Part shown: positions 36,204 to 37,872 of the stretch, one piece after another
Layout of the letters: every line of letters starts with the position of its first letter
How positions within the stretch are numbered: the first letter of the stretch is position 1
Assembly (NCBI GenBank): GCA_020437365.1
Contig: JAGQWM010000023.1
Coordinates: 1-37,872, forward strand
DNA: 37,872 nucleotides
Reading direction: 5' to 3'
Origin: Chitinophagaceae bacterium
GTDB lineage: Bacteria; Bacteroidota; Bacteroidia; Chitinophagales; Chitinophagaceae
Made by a program: the position numbers and the translations under genes
Notes under the pieces: generated by a model
What the model was told of the DNA's origin: nothing
What the model saw: only the letters and a program-made list of their open reading frames with translations
The model's database searches: none

Positions 36204-37199
36204 CTAATTTTCCGAGGAGGCATCGGATTCCATTTCTTCAAAGAAACCCATTTTACCGAATTTTTCAATTCTTTCCTTGATACGCTGTTCGGCAGGAATA
36301 GGTTTCAATTCAGCCAATACTTTAATGAGATGTTCTTTTAATATGCTGGCAGATTCGTCATAATCCCAATGAGCACCACCGGCCGGTTCGGGAATAATGC
36401 CATCAATAAGGCCAAAACTCAACATTTTATCAGCCGTTAATCTTAATTGTTCTGCGGCAATTTCTTTTTTATCCCATGTACGCCAAAGAATAGAAGAACA
36501 ACTCTCCGGTGATATAACTGTGTACCATGTATTTTCCATCATATACACCCTGTCGCCCACTCCAATACCCAAAGCACCACCACTGGCACCTTCACCAATT
36601 ATGACACAAATGACAGGCACTTTCAACCTTATCATTTCATATATATTCCTGGCGATGGCTTCTCCTTGGCCTCTTTCTTCAGCTTCTAATCCGGGAAATG
36701 CACCCGGTGTATCGATAAGTGTAATGACAGGTTTATTAAATTTTTCAGCCAGCTTCATTAAGCGAAGAGCTTTTCGATAACCTTCGGGATTGGCCATGCC
36801 GAAATTTCTATGTTGACGCATTTTCGTATTAATCCCTTTTTGTTGGCCGATAATCATTACAGTTTGGCCTTCAAGGCTGGCAAATCCACCCACCATGGCT
36901 TTATCATCTTTTACATTTCTATCGCCGAAAAGTTCCACAAAATTCTCGGTCATTTTGAGGATAAATTTTGTTGTATAAGGCCGGTCAGGATGGCGGCTTA
37001 ATTGTACTCTTTGCCATCCACTCAGGTTTTGTGTTATTTCTTTTCTTTTAGTAAGAATTCCTTGTTCCAGTTTTTGAATCGTATCGCTGAGATCGAGTTT
37101 TGTTTTCTCCTGCCTGTTTTTCATACTGGCAATCTCATCGATGAGGTCTTTGATTGGCTTTTCGAAATCTAAAAACTGTCTGTTGGCATCAGTAGGCAT
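36204..37199 (-). CDS. accA: acetyl-CoA carboxylase carboxyltransferase subunit alpha
   Basis: The 331-residue AccA transfers the carboxyl group from biotin to acetyl-CoA to make malonyl-CoA. It begins with the [15 protein letters not shown] helix typical of AccA and has [15 protein letters not shown]. Crotonase-fold blocks follow: [40 protein letters not shown] and the [20 protein letters not shown] segment. Length is normal. A TTTGG on the minus strand with TAATTTAG 18 bp downstream (37218-37247) is a weak candidate promoter. dapA follows after 109 bp, so co-transcription is uncertain. Confidence 0.96.
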   Translation of the reverse strand: MPTDANRQFLDFEKPIKDLIDEIASMKNRQEKTKLDLSDTIQKLEQGILTKRKEITQNLSGWQRVQLSRHPDRPYTTKFILKMTENFVELFGDRNVKDDKAMVGGFASLEGQTVMIIGQQKGINTKMRQHRNFGMANPEGYRKALRLMKLAEKFNKPVITLIDTPGAFPGLEAEERGQGEAIARNIYEMIRLKVPVICVIIGEGASGGALGIGVGDRVYMMENTWYTVISPESCSSILWRTWDKKEIAAEQLRLTADKMLSFGLIDGIIPEPAGGAHWDYDESASILKEHLIKVLAELKPIPAEQRIKERIEKFGKMGFFEEMESDASSEN

Positions 37200-37284
37200 A
37201 ATCTCTTAAATAAGTGGCTAAATTAAGGATTAAATAATAATGCCAAATTTTCTTTGATTACTGGTATATCGTTCTATAAAAAAT

Positions 37285-37315
37285 TTGGCTAAAAAGGATT
37301 GCAGAACTATCTTTG
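37285..37315 (+). promoter_or_regulatory. promoter of tRNA-Asp
   Basis: TTTGG (TTG at 37285-37287), a 20-bp spacer and TATCTTTG (37308-37315) form a good Bacteroidota promoter, about 70 bp before the tRNA. It is also the only promoter visible for the nuclease gene downstream. Confidence 0.8.
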
Positions 37316-37384
37316 CCCGCCGTTATAAACGGATAAAACTGGCAGAAAGTCGTTAAGATTTTTGAAGTTTTAGCTGATTATTTT

Positions 37385-37458
37385 GGATCGGTAGTTCAGT
37401 TGGTTAGAATGCCGCCCTGTCACGGCGGAGGTCGCGGGTTCGAGTCCCGTCCGGTCCG
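37385..37458 (+). tRNA. tRNA-Asp (anticodon GTC)
   Basis: The 74-nt cloverleaf has acceptor GGATCGG/CCGGTCC (one T-G pair) and anticodon stem CCGCC/GGCGG. The loop CTGTCAC gives GTC at 37419-37421. T-arm GCGGG TTCGAGT CCCGT and discriminator G follow. CCA is not encoded. Its 3' part is duplicated 361 bp downstream. Confidence 0.96.
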
Positions 37459-37460
37459 CA

Positions 37461-37487
37461 AGCCCTGCAAAAATGTAGGGCTTTTTT
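37461..37487 (+). terminator. tRNA-Asp terminator
   Basis: AGCCCTGC and GTAGGGCT pair over 8 positions (one G-T) around a short A-rich loop, followed by TTTTTT. It lies 2 bp after the tRNA end and ends four bases before the nuclease ATG. Confidence 0.85.
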
Positions 37488-37491
37488 GTTG

Positions 37492-37761
37492 ATGTCATTT
37501 TATGTGTACATATTAAAAAGCCAGTTGGATGGCACATTTTATAAAGGGTCTTCGACTGACCCCAAAAAAAGACTATTACAACATAATGATGGACAAAGTC
37601 GATATACAAGAACAAAAATTCCCTGGTCATTAGTTTATGTGGAAGAAGTAGCCTCAAAAAAAGAGATGCTTATTCGTGAGCGAAAATTGAAACGGGGCAA
37701 TAAGGATTATTTTGAAAAACTAATACTGAGCAGTAAAAATATTTATCGACAATTTTTGTAA
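37492..37761 (+). CDS. single-domain GIY-YIG nuclease, tRNA-embedded
   Basis: The ATG at 37492 gives 89 residues starting MSFYVYILKSQLDGTFYKGS. It is a stand-alone GIY-YIG domain. The GIY position is YVYIL (4-8), the YIG position is Y17-K18-G19 (Lys for Ile), the catalytic Arg is R27 in DPKKRLLQHN and the metal-binding Glu is E63 in IRERKLK. Size and spacing match the UvrC-N-like small nucleases common in Bacteroidota. There is no DNA-binding domain. Two in-frame TTG codons precede the ATG but merge into the terminator T-run. The TAA overlaps the first bases of a partial tRNA-Asp copy. Homing-type behaviour is inferred from position, not shown. Confidence 0.9.
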   Translation: MSFYVYILKSQLDGTFYKGSSTDPKKRLLQHNDGQSRYTRTKIPWSLVYVEEVASKKEMLIRERKLKRGNKDYFEKLILSSKNIYRQFL

Positions 37762-37819
37762 TGCCGCCCAGTCTCGGTCTCTACGGCCGTAGAGACGGGT
37801 TCGAGTCCCGTCCGGTCCG
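37760..37819 (+). pseudogene. partial tRNA-Asp copy with palindrome
   Basis: AATGCCGCCC, then GTC and CGG, match the tRNA-Asp anticodon arm, and CGGGTTCGAGTCCCG through CCGGTCCG matches its 3' end exactly. The 5' acceptor strand and most of the D-arm are missing. In place of the 3' anticodon strand and variable loop is a palindrome (37777-37796). It cannot fold as a tRNA. Confidence 0.88.
37777..37796. repeat. perfect 20-bp palindrome inside the tRNA-Asp remnant
   Basis: GTCTCTACGGCCGTAGAGAC equals its own reverse complement. Its last base is the first base of the 77-bp direct repeat. It is absent from the intact tRNA-Asp, where GGCGGAGGTCG occupies the corresponding place. Confidence 0.95.
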
Positions 37820-37821
37820 CA

Positions 37822-37848
37822 AGCCCTGCAAAAATGTAGGGCTTTTTT
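37822..37848 (+). terminator. second copy of the tRNA-Asp terminator
   Basis: It is identical to 37461-37487 and follows the partial tRNA-Asp. It would stop transcripts running through the nuclease gene. Confidence 0.8.
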
Positions 37849-37852
37849 GTTG

Positions 37853-37872
37853 ATGTCATTTTATGTGTACAT
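37853..37872 (+). CDS. start of a second GIY-YIG gene copy (partial)
   Basis: The last 20 bases read ATG TCA TTT TAT GTG TAC AT, encoding MSFYVY, identical to the first codons of the gene at 37492 and at the same distance from the terminator. Only this much is visible. It may be a real second unit or an assembly overlap. Confidence 0.55.

Larger units (their letters stand above)
37435..37872. repeat. 361-bp-spaced direct repeat (37435-37511 and 37796-37872)
   Basis: The two 77-bp copies are identical and contain the T-arm and acceptor end of tRNA-Asp, the terminator and the first codons of the GIY-YIG gene. Identity starts at 37435/37796 and runs to the last base of the window, so its right limit is unknown. 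The flanking base differs (G at 37434, A at 37795). Confidence 0.95.

Noticed and set aside
37370..37657. Minus-strand open frame containing DRTGLEPATSAVTGRHSNQL
   Set aside because: This peptide is the well-known antisense translation of a tRNA gene (here tRNA-Asp), and the frame lies opposite the GIY-YIG gene.

Overview
The window reads as a chromosomal segment of a Bacteroidota bacterium, most likely a Chitinophagaceae-like lineage. It is AT-rich. Strong transcription units carry TAnnTTTG -7 boxes with an upstream TTG/TTTG, the Bacteroidota primary sigma-factor promoter. Most genes lack a Shine-Dalgarno sequence, while rpsU carries a perfect one. Protein sizes (RpoB 1267 aa, RpoC 1430 aa) and families (OmpH-like chaperone, Bacteroidota-type M1 peptidase, DUF6498) fit. 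The genus is an inference from family resemblance.

Layout. (1) 1-6266, minus strand: a tight six-gene run headed by riboflavin synthase (ribE), followed by an acyltransferase-3, a DPM1-like glycosyltransferase 2, a SAM methyltransferase and two large polytopic membrane proteins, the last (YfhO-like) running off the left edge; this looks like a surface-glycan or lipid-linked sugar module. (2) 6296-8068, plus: rpsU, xerC and a short hibernation factor. (3) 8196-23179: the information-processing block. tRNA-Thr(TGT), Tyr(GTA), Gly(TCC) and Thr(GGT) precede tuf; then come tRNA-Trp, secE, nusG, rplK, rplA, rplJ, rplL, and rpoB and rpoC. The usual rplL-rpoB link is broken by a terminator, an inverted helix-hairpin-helix gene and a new promoter. 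(4) 23252-27289: OmpH-like chaperone, heptose-7-phosphate kinase, DUF6498 membrane protein, isoaspartyl peptidase and ispD. (5) 27307-33473, minus: a four-gene unit (Gfo/Idh oxidoreductase, polyprenyl-phosphate sugar transferase, M1 peptidase with a barrel-like C-terminus, FemAB/GNAT-like protein). (6) 33541-37199, minus: L,D-transpeptidase-like protein, msrB, dapA and accA. (7) 37285-37872, plus: tRNA-Asp followed by a GIY-YIG nuclease gene embedded in duplicated tRNA-Asp sequence.

The most unusual feature is at the right end. An intact tRNA-Asp and its terminator are followed, four bases after the T-run, by an 89-codon GIY-YIG nuclease gene. That gene ends in a second, partial tRNA-Asp whose anticodon-arm/variable region carries a perfect 20-bp palindrome. 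The tRNA 3' end, the terminator and the first codons of the nuclease gene then repeat identically. This makes a 361-bp unit with the potential to be a tandem array. A matching scar without an ORF lies behind tRNA-Thr(GGT) at 8773-8825: a 53-nt tRNA 3' part with a rewritten anticodon arm. Together they suggest a tRNA-parasitising GIY-YIG element that rebuilds tRNA 3' ends and deposits palindromes. The terminal identity is exactly 77 bp, a common assembly k-mer length, so the second copy must be checked against reads.

The remaining genes are mostly ordinary housekeeping genes. Structured leaders before rplK and rpoB, a 4x8-bp repeat between tuf and tRNA-Trp, and a 396-bp gene-free gap at 34294-34689 are the other places worth a second look.
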